Source of the DNA: Salvator merianae
Taxonomy: Eukaryota; Chordata; Lepidosauria; Squamata; Teiidae
DNA length: 64,000 nt
NCBI GenBank assembly: GCA_003586115.2
Contig: QVOM02000034.1
Span: forward strand, 106,358,462-106,422,461
Direction of reading: 5' to 3'
Numbering within the stretch: the stretch's first letter is position 1; every line of letters begins with the position of its first letter. The notes beneath the pieces were generated by a model, which was not told the origin of the DNA, made no database searches, and saw only the letters and a program-made list of their open reading frames with translations. A program made the position numbers and the translations under genes. Of this stretch, positions 34,454 to 46,790 are shown piece after piece.

Positions 34454-34996
34454 GGCCAATTCCGCACTTACCTTTGGAGCAGGCTAGGAACAGGTCCAGG
34501 GGCCTGCCTTCCACATGCTAATGTAGGAGAGACCATGCCCTGTCCCTTTCTAATATGACTTGTTTGCACTGGATAAAGACCAGGATCGGGTGCCAAAATG
34601 GCATCCTATCCCAGTCTACTTGTAGACTTCGACAATGAGGTCTACCAGTATAGTAGCAAATATATGAAAGGCCTTTGTTTATATAGGAGGCCTGTGGTGG
34701 CACACCAGGAAGCACCGTCAGAAGTGGTGCTGGAAGTCGGTACATACTGGAAAGAGCCTGGACGGAATTTTGGAAGGTTAGGAACATTCTCAGTCTTCAA
34801 GGTCTGGAAATTGGCTTTGAAGGTTGTGCTCAGCCTTCAAAGCTGCAGGCCAGAGCTGGGTCAACATGGGCTGCCCAAAGTGCAGAGGGCCCTATGCTGG
34901 CTCATTGGTAACTTGGCTCAGCATGGGACAAGTTGTCTATCCCAAAGAGTATCCCACTTTGTTCTGGGATAGTGGGATGGTACTGCAGAAATGGCC
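34454..34996. mobile_element. Family B MITE (best-delimited copy)
   Basis: GGCCAATTCCGCACTTACC at the left end and GGTACTGCAGAAATGGCC at the right end. TAT flanks both sides (34451-34453 and 34997-34999). Shared interior blocks include 'cccagtctacttgtagacttc', 'gaagtggtgctggaagt' and 'cagccttcaaagc'. The open frames inside are not coding. Confidence 0.88.
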
Positions 34997-34999
34997 TAT

Positions 35000-35599
35000 G
35001 AATGCCAGGCTTGACTTTGCTTCAGACACTCAGTTAGCCAATCAAGTAATAGAAGAAGCTTTTGAATGGACAGTCACTTAACACTGCATAAGATTCAAAT
35101 ATAAAAATGATAAATGAAAGTATATTTAAGAAATACAAGATTCAATGAACAGTACATTATTGATTTCTGCTGTATCAAAAGGAAGCTGTATAGTAATAAT
35201 TGTGTATATGAAGTTTTTGTGTATTTTTCTGAGTTACTAAGAACTTCCATAAATAGATTCAGCACATTAGGTATTATGGATTCTAATTACAATAAAACTA
35301 TGCTTTAGACTAAAAGGTAGCATCCTGAAATAGAACTGTGGTTGCCTCTCTGGATCAGGAACTTCTAGGAACCACCAAAGAAGACTAGAATAGCAGCAAA
35401 GGCAGTAGTAGCCTTAACTTTGCAGTGGGAAACACAATTCAATTACACCTGCCTCAGTTCTCTGTGGTCCATCTGTAGCTGCTGATTTTGTCTCTGGTAC
35501 TTCTGTGTGACACACTGTCAAGTGAAATGAGCCCAGGGAGAACAGTGGTAGTCACAGGACTTCATTTGTGCCTAGCCTTTGGTGCTAGAGCCCAACAGC
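35000..35599. other. No gene recognised
   Basis: AT-rich to 35320, then mixed sequence without a recognised feature. Confidence 0.4.
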
Positions 35600-35602
35600 T
35601 AT

Positions 35603-35970
35603 GGCCTATTCTGTACTGACTCCTGAACCAGCTCCAAAGTTCACAGCAGCTGCTGAGTTAGTGCAGGGAGCCCCTGAATGCTCCAAAGGACAGGAATGAA
35701 AGTTCCTGGCCTTTGGAGTTCCCTGGTGCCCCATTTCACCACAGTGCCTTGTTATGCCACTGAAATGGATCCTTCTGGTATACAGGACCATGGTCCAGTA
35801 AACTGAGGTCTACTGATAGACTGAACCAGGATGTCATTTCGGGCACCCTAGCCTGATCTACACCCCATCCTGTGCAGACAGAGCATATTAGGAGGGAATG
35901 GGGGCTCCCTCAAATTTCACCAGCATGTGGAAGGGAGGACCAAAGACTTGTGGTAAGTGCAGAAATGACC
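35603..35970. mobile_element. Family B MITE, shorter copy
   Basis: GGCCTATTCTGTACTGAC opens it and GGTAAGTGCAGAAATGACC closes it. The left flank is TAT and the right flank AGC, so no target duplication survives. The interior 'aatgaaagttcctggcc' and 'gaggtctactgatagac' blocks confirm membership. Confidence 0.78.
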
Positions 35971-36744
35971 AGCAAGAAATATGTGTGGCAATATACAAAC
36001 AGATCATTGCTATTCATACCTGTTTCTTAGTTGAGACTAAAATGAATGAGGTTTGATAAACCAGGATGGGGTTGATTGCAGTATTTAAAATAATGGGTAG
36101 AGTATTCACTCTTTCAGTATTTGTCATACTTCAGTATGTAGAATCAAGAAGGGAGGAATTACACACAGGTCTGTTTTCCCGTATTGGAGTAGTCACGTAC
36201 ATGTACTGTGAAACCTCTACATTTTGTCATTTGGCTCTTGTTGTTGTGCCATGCTTGCACAACAAATCCAGACAGTATCTTGATATCACTGCCACTGGAA
36301 CTTTGCAGGGGTGTCTCCCCACAATACTGTATTCAGAAAAAGCTCCAACGGCTGACCACCCATCCATCCTCTAAAGAAACAAAATCTATTTTCTTTGAAA
36401 TACTGGTAAACTTGGGCTTCTTTAGTCCAGGCCTTCAAAAAAACATGTGCTGAAAGTGGAAATTTATCCCCTCCTCCAGGAATTAAACAAATTTAATGTT
36501 ATTACAAATAAAACAACAAATATGACAACAGCCATGACAAAATTTAGGTTAGATATAATAAAGAAAACTTTTCAATGGCACATAGTATAACCTCAAGTAA
36601 CTGCAGCTAATCTTTACCATGTTTGGAAGGCTATCTAATCCAGTTTCATTCCTGAATATAAGTTACATGGGGGGGGGGGAATTCACAATAGTTTGATCCC
36701 ATAGGGAAGCTTCAATAGATTGTTATGACTATAAGATAGACAAA
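35971..36744. other. No gene recognised
   Basis: Unique DNA with a G10 run at 36671-36680. Confidence 0.4.
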
Positions 36745-37217
36745 GGCCGTGTCTCCACATGAAAATGGAGGCAGCTTATTTCCAAGTGTGAGAGGGAGGC
36801 ACCATAATTCCACTGAAAATAATGCTTCTTCATCTCTGGCTGTGATCAGACATAACAAAAGATGCACCTCAGAAATGCCTCAGGGAGACAGAGTGTGGCC
36901 CTCATGTCCCCAGCCTTCCATAATCCTCCTTTTCCAGCATAGAAGGTTCAGGAGAGGGGGCAGACTGGTGGGTGAACAGTCCCTCCTCAGAGCTTTCAAG
37001 ATGTCTCAGAGATGCCTTTTTTTTGCTGTGCCTGATCACAGCCTCTATTTGCGAGCATGGAGACATCATCTTGGGTTGGAATCATGTCACCTCTGTTTAG
37101 AGCATCAAAATCGTTCCCTCAGGAAATGGTGCTTCAGATGGCTATTGTGCTTGGTGACTGCCACCACAAATGGAGGTACTTTACCACATGCCTTGTTGGG
37201 TAAGTAGAGATGCAGCC
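36745..37217. mobile_element. Family E MITE, longer copy
   Basis: GGCCGTGTCTCCACATG at the left and GTAAGTAGAGATGCAGCC at the right. AAA flanks both sides (36742-36744 and 37218-37220). A 152-codon frame across it is a chance frame: the sister copy at 20.3 kb does not preserve it. Confidence 0.78.
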
Positions 37218-37220
37218 AAA

Positions 37221-39118
37221 GTCCTGATTAACTTCATTAACATTCCTTAGACTTTTCCGATCCCCCTCATGAACCCTTCACAGGGAGATTAAATGAAAAA
37301 AAAAAAGACTTCCTGCCTGCTTCTGGCTTTAGCACCTCTCCTGCTTTTATCTAATTGGACTTTGAGCTCCTTCTTTCAGATTCATCGCCAAACTCGGATT
37401 ATCTTCATCTCTTGCTGAATTATCATGGTTTTTGTGTGTGATATCTGCCATACATCCAGTAATCTGACCCTTACCTATCTCAGGTTATGCTGGGCCTCTC
37501 AAGGAATGTTTGAACAAAAACATTCTTTTTTGAAAAGAAAGTAGCATTCAAAACAACCATCACCAAATGAGTTGTTGTACCTCAGCCATAAACCAGGTGT
37601 CATTACAGCTCCCTTGTCTTGGACTGTTTGCCTTGCAATGCACTGAATATTGGCATTATAAACATTTGGTGTTATGGGATTGATGCCAGAATCTAATATG
37701 AGGCACCTGGCCTTTTTTGGAACTCTTCAAACTCTGGTCCTAAAAGTGTTCTAAAGCTATTTATGTGCACATCTCAGACAGGTAGAATGTGTAAACTGTG
37801 CCGAGCCAAATGTTCTCAATGGAGAATACTCAGTTCAAAATTAGGATAGAGATGAATTTTGGCAGTGTGTTCCAAAATCTTCAAAAAGGCTTTTCAGACC
37901 TACTATTGGAAGTGGTATATTACTATTTTTCCTTTTCTTTCTGATTTAATTTTATTTTGTGATGTAGATGGGAGCATTTTGGGTTTTGTTAGCTATTCGA
38001 TTATTCTGGATATTCCACAGGGAAATAGGTAGATACCATCATTTTTGGTGGCTGCTGTTCCCTTCCCTCCTCAAATGTTCAGAACGATACTGCATTCAAT
38101 CATCCCAGGGAGTAAAAATGACAGTCATAAACTGGTGGCCACCAACAAGTTCTGTCACTGCAACTGTCACTGCCAGCAGTAAGCCCCTGGACCTTCAGAA
38201 AATGTTAATATTTTTCTGCTGAAAAATCATCCAAATGATGCATGTCCCTTCTGACTGATTGATATCAAGATAATCATGTCAACACCAAGGAACAAACAGG
38301 TGAGCATCCCAGTTGTGTAGGGTCAACATGCATTTTAGGGCTGAACCACATTAAATTCTGATATCTTTCTGGAGTCTTCAAGTCTTCACAGCACCCTATA
38401 TTTTTAATGCCATATTGTTATACTGTAAATGAGTCACAGTTCTACAGGAAGTTCTGTGCCCAGTATATTGTGTCCTAAGAGATTATTTCCAGTTAATATA
38501 GTAGCTAGTGGATCAGGGCTCCTGCAATGTGGGGCTTTTTTCCTCTCTCTTTTTTAAAGATTGGTTTGAAATGTATATGAGCCACAACAGTATTCAAAGA
38601 TCTCTGTGGTGTTTCAGTTGCTTCTGAAGCATGTTAATCTCAAAAGAAAGCTGGCCTCTGAAGTTTGGGCTTAGAAGAAGTCCCATGGAGGTCCAGACAA
38701 AGACCAAGGGGCTTTCATAGTTTGAAAGCAATATGGAGATTCATAGCCACTGTCTGTGCTCTTGTTTTTCAAAAACTAGAGGGAGAGTGTGGGAAAAAAC
38801 CCCCATAAAACACACGCACACACTCAAACAAACATTCTTTCCACTGGGCTTGCTCCATTTCTTCATGACATGAGGCTTAGCTACTCTATTCTTAGAAGTC
38901 CACATTCATATTATTGTCAAGCAAAGTGAAGTACTTAGTTTAACCACTTGTTCAACATTTTATTTATTTGTGTGTAACATGACAGTACACTCTGAAACAC
39001 TGGGCTGCTACGAATTAAGTTTGGGACTCATTTTCAGAACACAGTCCTGTAAACAACTCCCTTTCCACATATTCTTTGTTCTTACACATGTTGTTACGAG
39101 AACGGTAACTATAATCAA
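37221..39118. other. No gene recognised
   Basis: AT-rich unique DNA; an A10 run at 37294-37305. No recognised repeat or exon. Confidence 0.45.
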
Positions 39119-39434
39119 GGGGCTTTTGCACACTTTCCAGCTTGGAATGGTTGAATCTGACTATTCCAAGCTGGAACAGACCTTGTGGTGCAGTGGCCAT
39201 ATGCACTACGAGGGCTGGAACAAGCTGGAAACAGGCTTCCAGCACTCATAGTGCAAATACTGGCTGCTCCAACATGACAGCAGCTGTGGAAATGTTTGAC
39301 CACTGACATGGTAACTGGGAACATGGCAACTGCACAGCCACAGCCGTGCTGCAGCCTGCAGTGGTCACATCTGGAAAATGTGGATGTATTGTGCTAGTGA
39401 GTGTCTCCATGCTCACTAGCACTAAAATGTGAAC
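39119..39434 (+). mobile_element. Family C MITE
   Basis: GGGGCTTTTGCACACTTTCC at the left, ACTAAAATGTGAACAGGC at the right. Inside the left end is a strong hairpin (ccagcttggaat / attccaagctgg). The block 'tgctagtgagtgtctccatgctcactagcac' is itself palindromic. Confidence 0.78.
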
Positions 39435-39439
39435 AGGCT

Positions 39440-39960
39440 AAAGATTTGGAGGAGCTTCAGTATGAGAAAGGTTACAATGTCTGGGGCTTTTTAGTCTACA
39501 AATGAGACTGAAAAGAGATATGACAGAGGTATATAAAATTATGTATGGTGTGGACAAAGTGACTAGGAAGAAGTTTTTTTCTTTTTTCAAAAATACTAGA
39601 AACAAAGGTCACCCAATGAAGCTGGATGAATCAGGAGAGATTTTTTTTTTTTTTTTTTTTAATCAAACACATAGTTAATCTTGGAAATTGTTGCCATGAG
39701 ATGTAGTGTTCACCACCAGCTTAGATGGTTTTAAAAAAGGATTCGACCAGTTCATGGAAGTTAAAGCCATAAATGGATATTAGCCCTCATAGCAGTACAA
39801 GGTGGTATATCTCCAAAGGCCAGACGCTGGAAGATTGCAAGCAGAGCAAACTTTGCGCTCATGCCATACTGACAGACTTCACTGTGAGAGCAAACTGCTG
39901 GATTAAATGGGATACAGGTCTGATCTAGTGGACATTTCTTACATTCTTATGTTCCTTTCT
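39440..39960 (+). mobile_element. LINE 3' end (CR1/L2-like)
   Basis: Reads RLKRDMTEVYKIMYGVDKV, then a GHPMKLDES-like segment, and 'LDGFKRGFDQFME'-like sequence from 'cttagatggttttaaaaaaggattcgaccagttcatgga'. Together these are the C-terminal end of a CR1/L2-like ORF2. A 3' UTR follows that ends 'ggtctgatctagtgg...cttacattcttatgttc'. A T21 run at 39641-39661 interrupts the body. Confidence 0.75.
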
Positions 39961-40329
39961 GTTCAGTAAGTGAAAAAAGAAAGGAAACACATTTTTCAAG
40001 TGATCAAATAGGTGGCAGCTGAATGAAACTTCATTGTGCATGAGCTATCCATGCACTTGGAGAGAACCTTGGAAATAAGGTGGCATTGTGGTAGAGTATG
40101 TGCTCACAACATTGGCATCTCCATTTAACAAGGTAAAAGATAGGGATTTGGTGAAGGAAATCATGTTGTGTACTTGAGAGCCTGAAAAGTTGCATTATGG
40201 TGACTATATTTGAAAGAAAATATACCAGCATCTGAAATGTTGAATGACAGTAGGTTTTCCAATAGAGTGAATTCCTTTAACACAGATTTGCTATTACATT
40301 GATGCTATTATATTACATCAGCATGAGCA

Positions 40330-40651
40330 TGTGCAGGACCCATTTTTGGAGTGTGTCAGGAAGTGCTACCAGAAGTGGTGTTGGAAGTTGGTGCACCACC
40401 AAAATGGTCCTTACCAGCAAATGCAAAGGCTGGGGATGTTTGTTCCTTGCCTTTGGAAACTCCATGCTGGCTTCAAAGGCTGAACTCAGTCTTCATAGCT
40501 GACTCTGGAACCTAGGATGGGATGGGCCATCCAAGTGTGAACAGCCTTATCCCATCCCAGTGGCAGCCCATCCAACATGGGATGGGTTGCATATCCTGGG
40601 CCAGGGCATCCCATCATGGATTGGGATAGCCAATGTAAGTGCGGAAACGGC
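40330..40651. mobile_element. Family B MITE, partial
   Basis: Shares 'gtgctaccagaagtggtgttggaagt' and 'ggcttcaaaggctgaactcagtcttca' with the 34.5 kb copy and ends GTAAGTGCGGAAACGGC. The left terminus was not found, so the start is approximate. Confidence 0.65.
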
Positions 40652-42791
40652 GAAGATCTGTTTGCTAACATATAGCAAAAGTTTCATTTTTTTTACAGGG
40701 GCTGTTGAAGTTCCTTGGCTGCAAGGAAAATCTGTTGGTTCTGTCATGAGGCAGCAGGGAATTCTGGGATAAAGAAACACAGTCTATGGAACCATGGTGA
40801 GCCTTTGGAGTGTTGGAAACCTGAGAACAGCTCAAGGGTTTTGAATATTGCCACCATGGCTTATTATGAAGGCCTTTGAAATAAAGTAAACACCCATTAG
40901 TTTTGGTGATTGTTCCAAAGGCCATGTATTGAACCTTTGTGGACATGTTTGTGCTCTTAGAAATACTACACGCCAATAACCTTCCGTATCCAATTCCTTT
41001 CCTGTTGTGAATCACATCTTAAGAGTTATAACTCATGCTACATCTTAATATGGAATATTAATCTCCTGACTGACATTTCAGTGGGAATCTGGCATCTTTC
41101 ATTGCTGCAGTGTAAATCTATTACTGCAAATTTTTCATCAGTTCCCTGGTCCCTCCTTTTCTCCTTCTGACATATTTTTCATGATGGGTTAACCTCAGTA
41201 TTTCATTTTTAGATTCATGATAAGGTATACTATAATACTTACATTTATGTTAAGATATAATCGAAGAATTAGGGATTTCAGTGACTGCTTAAAGGTAGGT
41301 TGCTCAGTAAATATGACACAGAATGCAAGAGAAAAGCCAAAATGAGGCTCTCCTTTTCAATAGTGTGTAATGAATTTTAATTCAAAGCTAGAGGCAGGCT
41401 AGGAACGAATGTACAGCATTCTATTTTAGTAAATAACAATGCTGTTCGAACTAATGCAGGTATGTCAGTAGACATCATGTTCCAGCTTAAAGCCATTAAT
41501 TTTTCTTATACTTCCACCTTTTGCTTCTCTCTGAGTAGGTCTGCTGTAGTCAGTATTAATTAAGTTTAAGTAGGATTTTTGAAAATAGAAACTAGATCAT
41601 CATTAAAACTATTTTCTGCTATTTGGGGCTATAGTAAACTTCTCCATTTCATCCAGTGCTTTCATGCCATATTTTATACATTAGTTGACTGTTAATTAAA
41701 TCCATGATGGCCCACCAACACAGGCGATTAAAATAACTATATTTTGCACTTGACATATTTATGAGATAGATTCATAAGAGTATAGACTGATACTTGAACT
41801 TTCCTTGAGAAATGCTAATACGATTATGATGGAAGATCAGAACAATTTGTCTCTTTTCCTTTTCCTCTTTTATTTTCTTTCTTCTTCAGAAATTCTATTT
41901 GCTTAACTACCAATTCTATTCTTATGCTTCAGGCAGTTGTTTTGGATACTAAAAACTCATTCGTTACAAAACAGAAATAAGCAAACTACTTATTTATAGT
42001 GCACCAGGCAGGAGGAACACATTGAAATGTGGTCTTTCTTTCCCTGGAAATACAAATGTTTGCAGACATTTTGTAATAAATTCATGGAAACTGACATTTC
42101 CAAAGTATTGGAAGCTATATATTAAAATGTGCTACTTTGGGGAAATGGGGCTAAGAGATATAATATTACAGTTGCTAAGGAGCAGAGGGAGAGCAGTATC
42201 AAAGTTCAGCAAAGGAAGGACTGAGGAGAATTCATAAATAAAATGGAATATTTTTGAAGTTTCTTGTTTCTTGTAAAGGGTGAGATAATCTCTGATTTTG
42301 TCCTTTTTTAATATCAAGATCATTGTAGACCCAAAAATATACATTGATACCCTATTTCATTTATTCATTTAAAAATTGTAATTCACTTTTCTTTATAAAA
42401 TAAATTCAAGGTTACCTAGAGAAACATCAATAGAATACAGAGTAGCAATTTTGGGACACAGTGAACTTAGTTTGAATTATAACACATATGAAGTCTTATG
42501 ACTAGCAACGTATCAGGATGAAGGCTTTATCATGTACATTGCTAATGTATCTTTAATACTTGCATGGTTAGGTTGCAATCTTATCATAACTTGGAATAAC
42601 TCCCATTTAACATAGGCACCATCCAGAATGTGGCAAAAGGCCAACTATAATTCAGCAAGGGTGTGGAGCATGCTATGGACCAGATTCCATGGCCTTCTGC
42701 TTTTCCACTGAAAGAAGTGCACATACTTTAATCCTCTTTAAAGTATTCTTTAGCAGGGTTAGTGTGAGGGACTTTTAGATGCCTCACTCAG
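40652..42791. other. Repeat-poor AT-rich DNA
   Basis: No transposon or exon recognised, except a possible trace of an old repeat at 42570-42620 (ggttgcaatcttatcat...). Confidence 0.45.
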
Positions 42792-42899
42792 CTCCATTCA
42801 GACACTTTGGCTTGAATTTTAGGTGGTGGACATAGTCCTCACATCAGGCCATGAACTATGTCCACCACCTAAAATTCAAGCCAAAGTGTCTGAATGGAG
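42792..42899. repeat. Perfect 45-bp inverted repeat (hairpin)
   Basis: The arms 42792-42836 and 42855-42899 are exact reverse complements over all 45 positions; an 18-nt loop separates them. The left arm starts ctccattcagacactttgg. RNA from either strand would fold into an uninterrupted stem. The arms match none of the MITE families here, and they lack GGCC-type ends. It could be a recent snap-back duplication, a small-RNA hairpin, or a foldback sequencing artefact. Confidence 0.97.
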
Positions 42900-44895
42900 T
42901 TGCCACCTGCCACCAGGAGGATTAGCTACAAACCTTCCCTGTGTGAGAGGAGTTGGTTCCGTAAATAGAAAATATGATGGTATTCCAAAAATATATTCCT
43001 GATATTTCCATTTTCCTATTTGGCCCACAAGGTCTGGATTTAACCCTGAATGTCATTATGCTATGTATGATATTATAGGTAGCAACTGAGCTATTCAGAG
43101 TTAATTCACTGAATGCATGAACTTAATAAATTAAAGCCCGTGGATTTTAATAAGGCATCGCTGAGTACGACTTAGCTAGCACCCTAGGAAATTAAGCACC
43201 CCCCTGTATTAAAGTAAACGATCCACTGTTCAGATAGCTTCTTCTAAACTCATCAGATCTCATAAAATCAGCTACACGTACTCCTGACACTAGCAGTAAT
43301 TACAATAACTTGTTTCAAAAAATTGGTCCTATACATGAATACTTATTGGCAATTATTTCTAAGTTCTTCAAACTCAAGTTAGCATAATTTGATTCACACA
43401 CAATGCTCTTGTAAATGTGGTTCATATTGGGTTTTATATGCATCTTAAGACTGTTAATTGCCATTTGGAGTCTGGCTGTAAAATAGAGTTCACAATATGT
43501 CGCTCTGAGAAATGTCTGAGAAATGCTTTTCTTAGTTTAATCAACTGTGGATAATGTAGATTCTGAAGTCTCTCTTTTCAGTCAAACAGGATATGGCTTT
43601 CCTCCCTTCCAAAGCCTGTAAAGCCTAACCACCTTGTTATTGGTCTAATTAAATAAATCTACAGTGAGCAAAGGCAGGTATTTTCTGCCAAAAGATGAGT
43701 CTAGTAAGAGGTCACTCCCATTCCACGGTTTGTTCAGGGGTGGCTATCTCATGAGGTGATCATGCCCTATCAGACCCAAGCGCTCAGAAAGCAAAGTTTG
43801 TTATTCGCATATGTTCCAATTCACAGTTGACTATTTTGTGTATAATCCACTCTGTTTACCTCTATGGGGCTCTGAGTTCCTGGCAAACAACCTAGTAGGT
43901 CTGATCTTCTGTTCGTCTTCTGCTGCTGCGTGTGATGGCAATCATTTCCTGGAGCAGATTGTGGAGGAGACTCAAAGAGATGCTGGATGCAGTTTTGTGC
44001 TGGAATAGAAATCAAATATCACATCCCTGTGCAATCCAGAAATTCATTTGCAGGCACCAGAGTCGTCTTATTTTACTCCATGTGAACACTGACCATGTAA
44101 ATAGCTCCAGAGAAGTTTGAAGGCAATATAAGCCTCCTTGCAAAAGACAAATGGTTGCCACAAACATACAAACCCTAAAGCCAGGGTGATGAGGAACTAG
44201 GAGACCACAGGGTGATGAGGAACTAGAAGGCCTATAGTTCATCAATACACAACGATATACAAGAGTGAAAACCTAAAGCAGCCATTCCCAATATCACTAC
44301 TAACATTAAGATAGGACTTTGGGGCAAAGATGCAGAGTCCTATTCACTAGAATGGGAACAGACCTTTAATATAGCAATATAGATTGACTTGTCATATTTT
44401 GAATTGCAGCCTTCTAGTGTTACACCATTTGTTCTACTTATTTTGATCATAGGCACCACTTTCTCTTATTTCCCTTGCTCTCCATCTCACCAACCACAAA
44501 GTTTGTTTTACCTTACATTTGTCTTGCTGTTACAGTTTTACAAGAAACTGTTCATTGATGGCCCATGTGTTTCATAATTTAAAAAATAATAATAATACAA
44601 GGGATGACTAGATGGACACGACCATCTAGATAAGAGTTGGATTATTTTTACTTTTCAGATGTTTTGTGTTAGGAAGAATGTAAAATTCACTAGAAATAAG
44701 ATGCCCTGGCAACATGGCCTGGCAATATGCTATAACTGACATCATGAATGTTGTGCTGAAAATGTGTGCACCTAAAATCTGAAACACCTTCAGTCTGGAG
44801 GTGAACCCAGGTGTTTGATACTGGCAAAATTTAGTAAAATGTGGAGTCTGAGAGTGGGGTTCGCATAGACCCAGCGGTGTGGCAGCTGTTCGTGC
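42900..44895. other. No gene recognised
   Basis: Unique DNA. A 26-bp unit at 44182-44207 is partly repeated at 44208-44226 (cagggtgatgaggaactag). Confidence 0.5.
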
Positions 44896-44899
44896 CATG

Positions 44900-45230
44900 A
44901 GTACTATAATGGCCCTGTCCCATACCTCCAGCACTTGCAGTGTAAATGCTCGCCATGATTGCGGCCACAGAAATGCTCAGCCATTGCCCTGATGACTGGG
45001 GATGCAGTGCACAACTGTGCAGCTGTGCTGTGGCCTCACAGCATTCACACTCACTGACTGAGAGCAGTCCAGCCACTCCTGGTCAAGCTGTGGACAACAT
45101 TTTAGCTATCTTTAGCTAGTAGTGTTTGACAGCATCTGCAGACACTCCTAGATGCTGTGGCTGCCACAGAGGGTGGATGCACAATGCTAGTGAGCATGCA
45201 GACTCTCACTTAGCATGTAAGTGCAGACAG
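44900..45230 (+). mobile_element. Family C MITE
   Basis: Shared blocks 'cctccagcacttgcagtgtaaatg', 'ctgatgactggggatgcag' and 'gctagtgagcatgcagactctcac' place it in family C. It ends about 'gtgcagacaggtac', touching the family B element. The left end is poorly defined. Confidence 0.62.
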
Positions 45231-45237
45231 GTACTAA

Positions 45238-46011
45238 GGCTGTTTCTGCACTCATCTTGCTTGGGCCAGTTTAACCACACCACTCCAGCCTATTCTGGAC
45301 CAAGTGCAGCATGTTCCATTTACACTGCAAGTGTGGGAACGCCATCCATCCCAGACCAACTCTGTCAGCAGTGTGGAAGTGCCATAGCTCCTCCAGTCAA
45401 CACAACTAACTCCCCACCCAAGGTACCCTTGCCAGCAATTGGCCTAGGCCCCATCACATGTGCATTGTGTCTGATGCGCAAGGGTTGGGTGAACAATGCA
45501 GTCTTTGAAGGTAGCATGCTTACCTCCATTGTTGGGGTTTTGAAGATCGCGTGCCTACTTCCATGCCGGAGTTTCTTTGAAGCTTGCATCAGCTTCAAAT
45601 ATGGGGCTACAGTGTTTTTTTTGTTCTAGACCAGGTGCAGAAGGACTGATGCCTGGACTGGACGAGACAGCATTAGTATGGTTGTAAACCTATTTAAACA
45701 GGTTTACAGCTAATCTGGAATAGGGACCTCTTGGAACAGTTCTGGGCTGGAATAGCACTAATCACATATGGGCCCTTTCTGCACTGGGTTTTATTCTGGA
45801 TTATATCCCAGAATAGGGGCCTGCCATTCACATGCTGGTGCAGACTATGGCAGGTCTCTCCCAGGGTCTGCCATAGTCTTCACTAGCATGTGGACAACAG
45901 GCCTCTATTTTGGGATATAATCCAGAAAAAAACCCAGTGCAGAAAGGGCCATGGATGAAATGTAAGAGGCAGCCGCTTGGTCTGGACTACTAACTGAGTG
46001 CAGAAATGGCC
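45238..46011. mobile_element. Family B MITE carrying a nested family A
   Basis: GGCTGTTTCTGCACTC opens it and GAGTGCAGAAATGGCC closes it. Flanks are TAA and TCA, one mismatch apart. A family A element occupies 45771-45950, so the host is about 590 bp without it. A small hairpin 'gtaaacct...aggtttac' lies near 45685. The 167-codon frame overlapping its left half is incidental. Confidence 0.78.
45771..45950. mobile_element. Family A MITE (copy 3), nested
   Basis: The best-preserved family A copy. Its inverted termini of about 39 bp differ at one position (GGCCCTTTCTGCACTGGG then ttttattctggattatatccc). ATG flanks both ends (45768-45770 and 45951-45953). Confidence 0.93.
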
Positions 46012-46790
46012 TCAGTTTTGATAAGTTGAGAATGCTGAAATGCTCATTCCACAGAGATGGATGTAAAAGTTCAGGCGTGGAAGAACTTTATGAAATCCAC
46101 AAGTTCAAATTTTGTCAATCTGAGACTTTTTAAAGACACCTAACCCTTTGTAGCCCAAAAGTCTGCTGACACAGCTCAGATTTCTCTTTCAAGGAACTGA
46201 CATTCAAGAAATATTGAAATCTTCAACCTTACAAACCAAACCAACCAAACCAAACCACTTTCATTATATTTTTTTTACAGAATTTATTCTGCTTTTCTTT
46301 TCTATTTTATTATTGCAGAAATTATAGAAAAGTACAGAAAAAAGAGAAAGGGCAGGTAACAAATAACACATTGCTTGCTACAGTTTAAAAAACAAACACA
46401 GAAATCCATGGTTCAGTATACATAATATTGCCCTTCTTTATTCTAATTTTTCTCTCTTCCTCATGTAAAACCTTGAGTACATTTTTTAATTTTTTTTTGT
46501 CATACGCTATTTCTTTGCATTAATATTATCAACCCATCTTTTAAATCATGTTGTATTTCAGTTTATTTCACTTTTATAATTGGTCAAAACCCTAGGAAAC
46601 TGGCATGGGGACATTCAGGCCTAGGGCATGGCCAGCCAGAATTAGTGGTTCTTTATTACCGACATCAGTGCTGAGTTCTTTTGAAAAGTACTGCTTCTTA
46701 TTCAAGGAAACCTCAAAACTGAGGTTTGGAATTTGGTTGGGCTGTGACACAACCTGAGCTAATATTTGTTTACTCTATTGTTAAAAATAA
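46012..46790. other. No gene recognised; T-rich
   Basis: T-rich and A-rich patches (46267-46560) that may be an old retrotransposon tail. Nothing assignable. Confidence 0.4.

Noticed and set aside
36749..37207. 152-codon plus-strand frame
   Set aside because: Lies entirely within a family E MITE and is not conserved in the copy at 20.3 kb.
45126..45629. 167-codon plus-strand frame
   Set aside because: It runs across the junction of a family C and a family B element; not preserved in sister copies.
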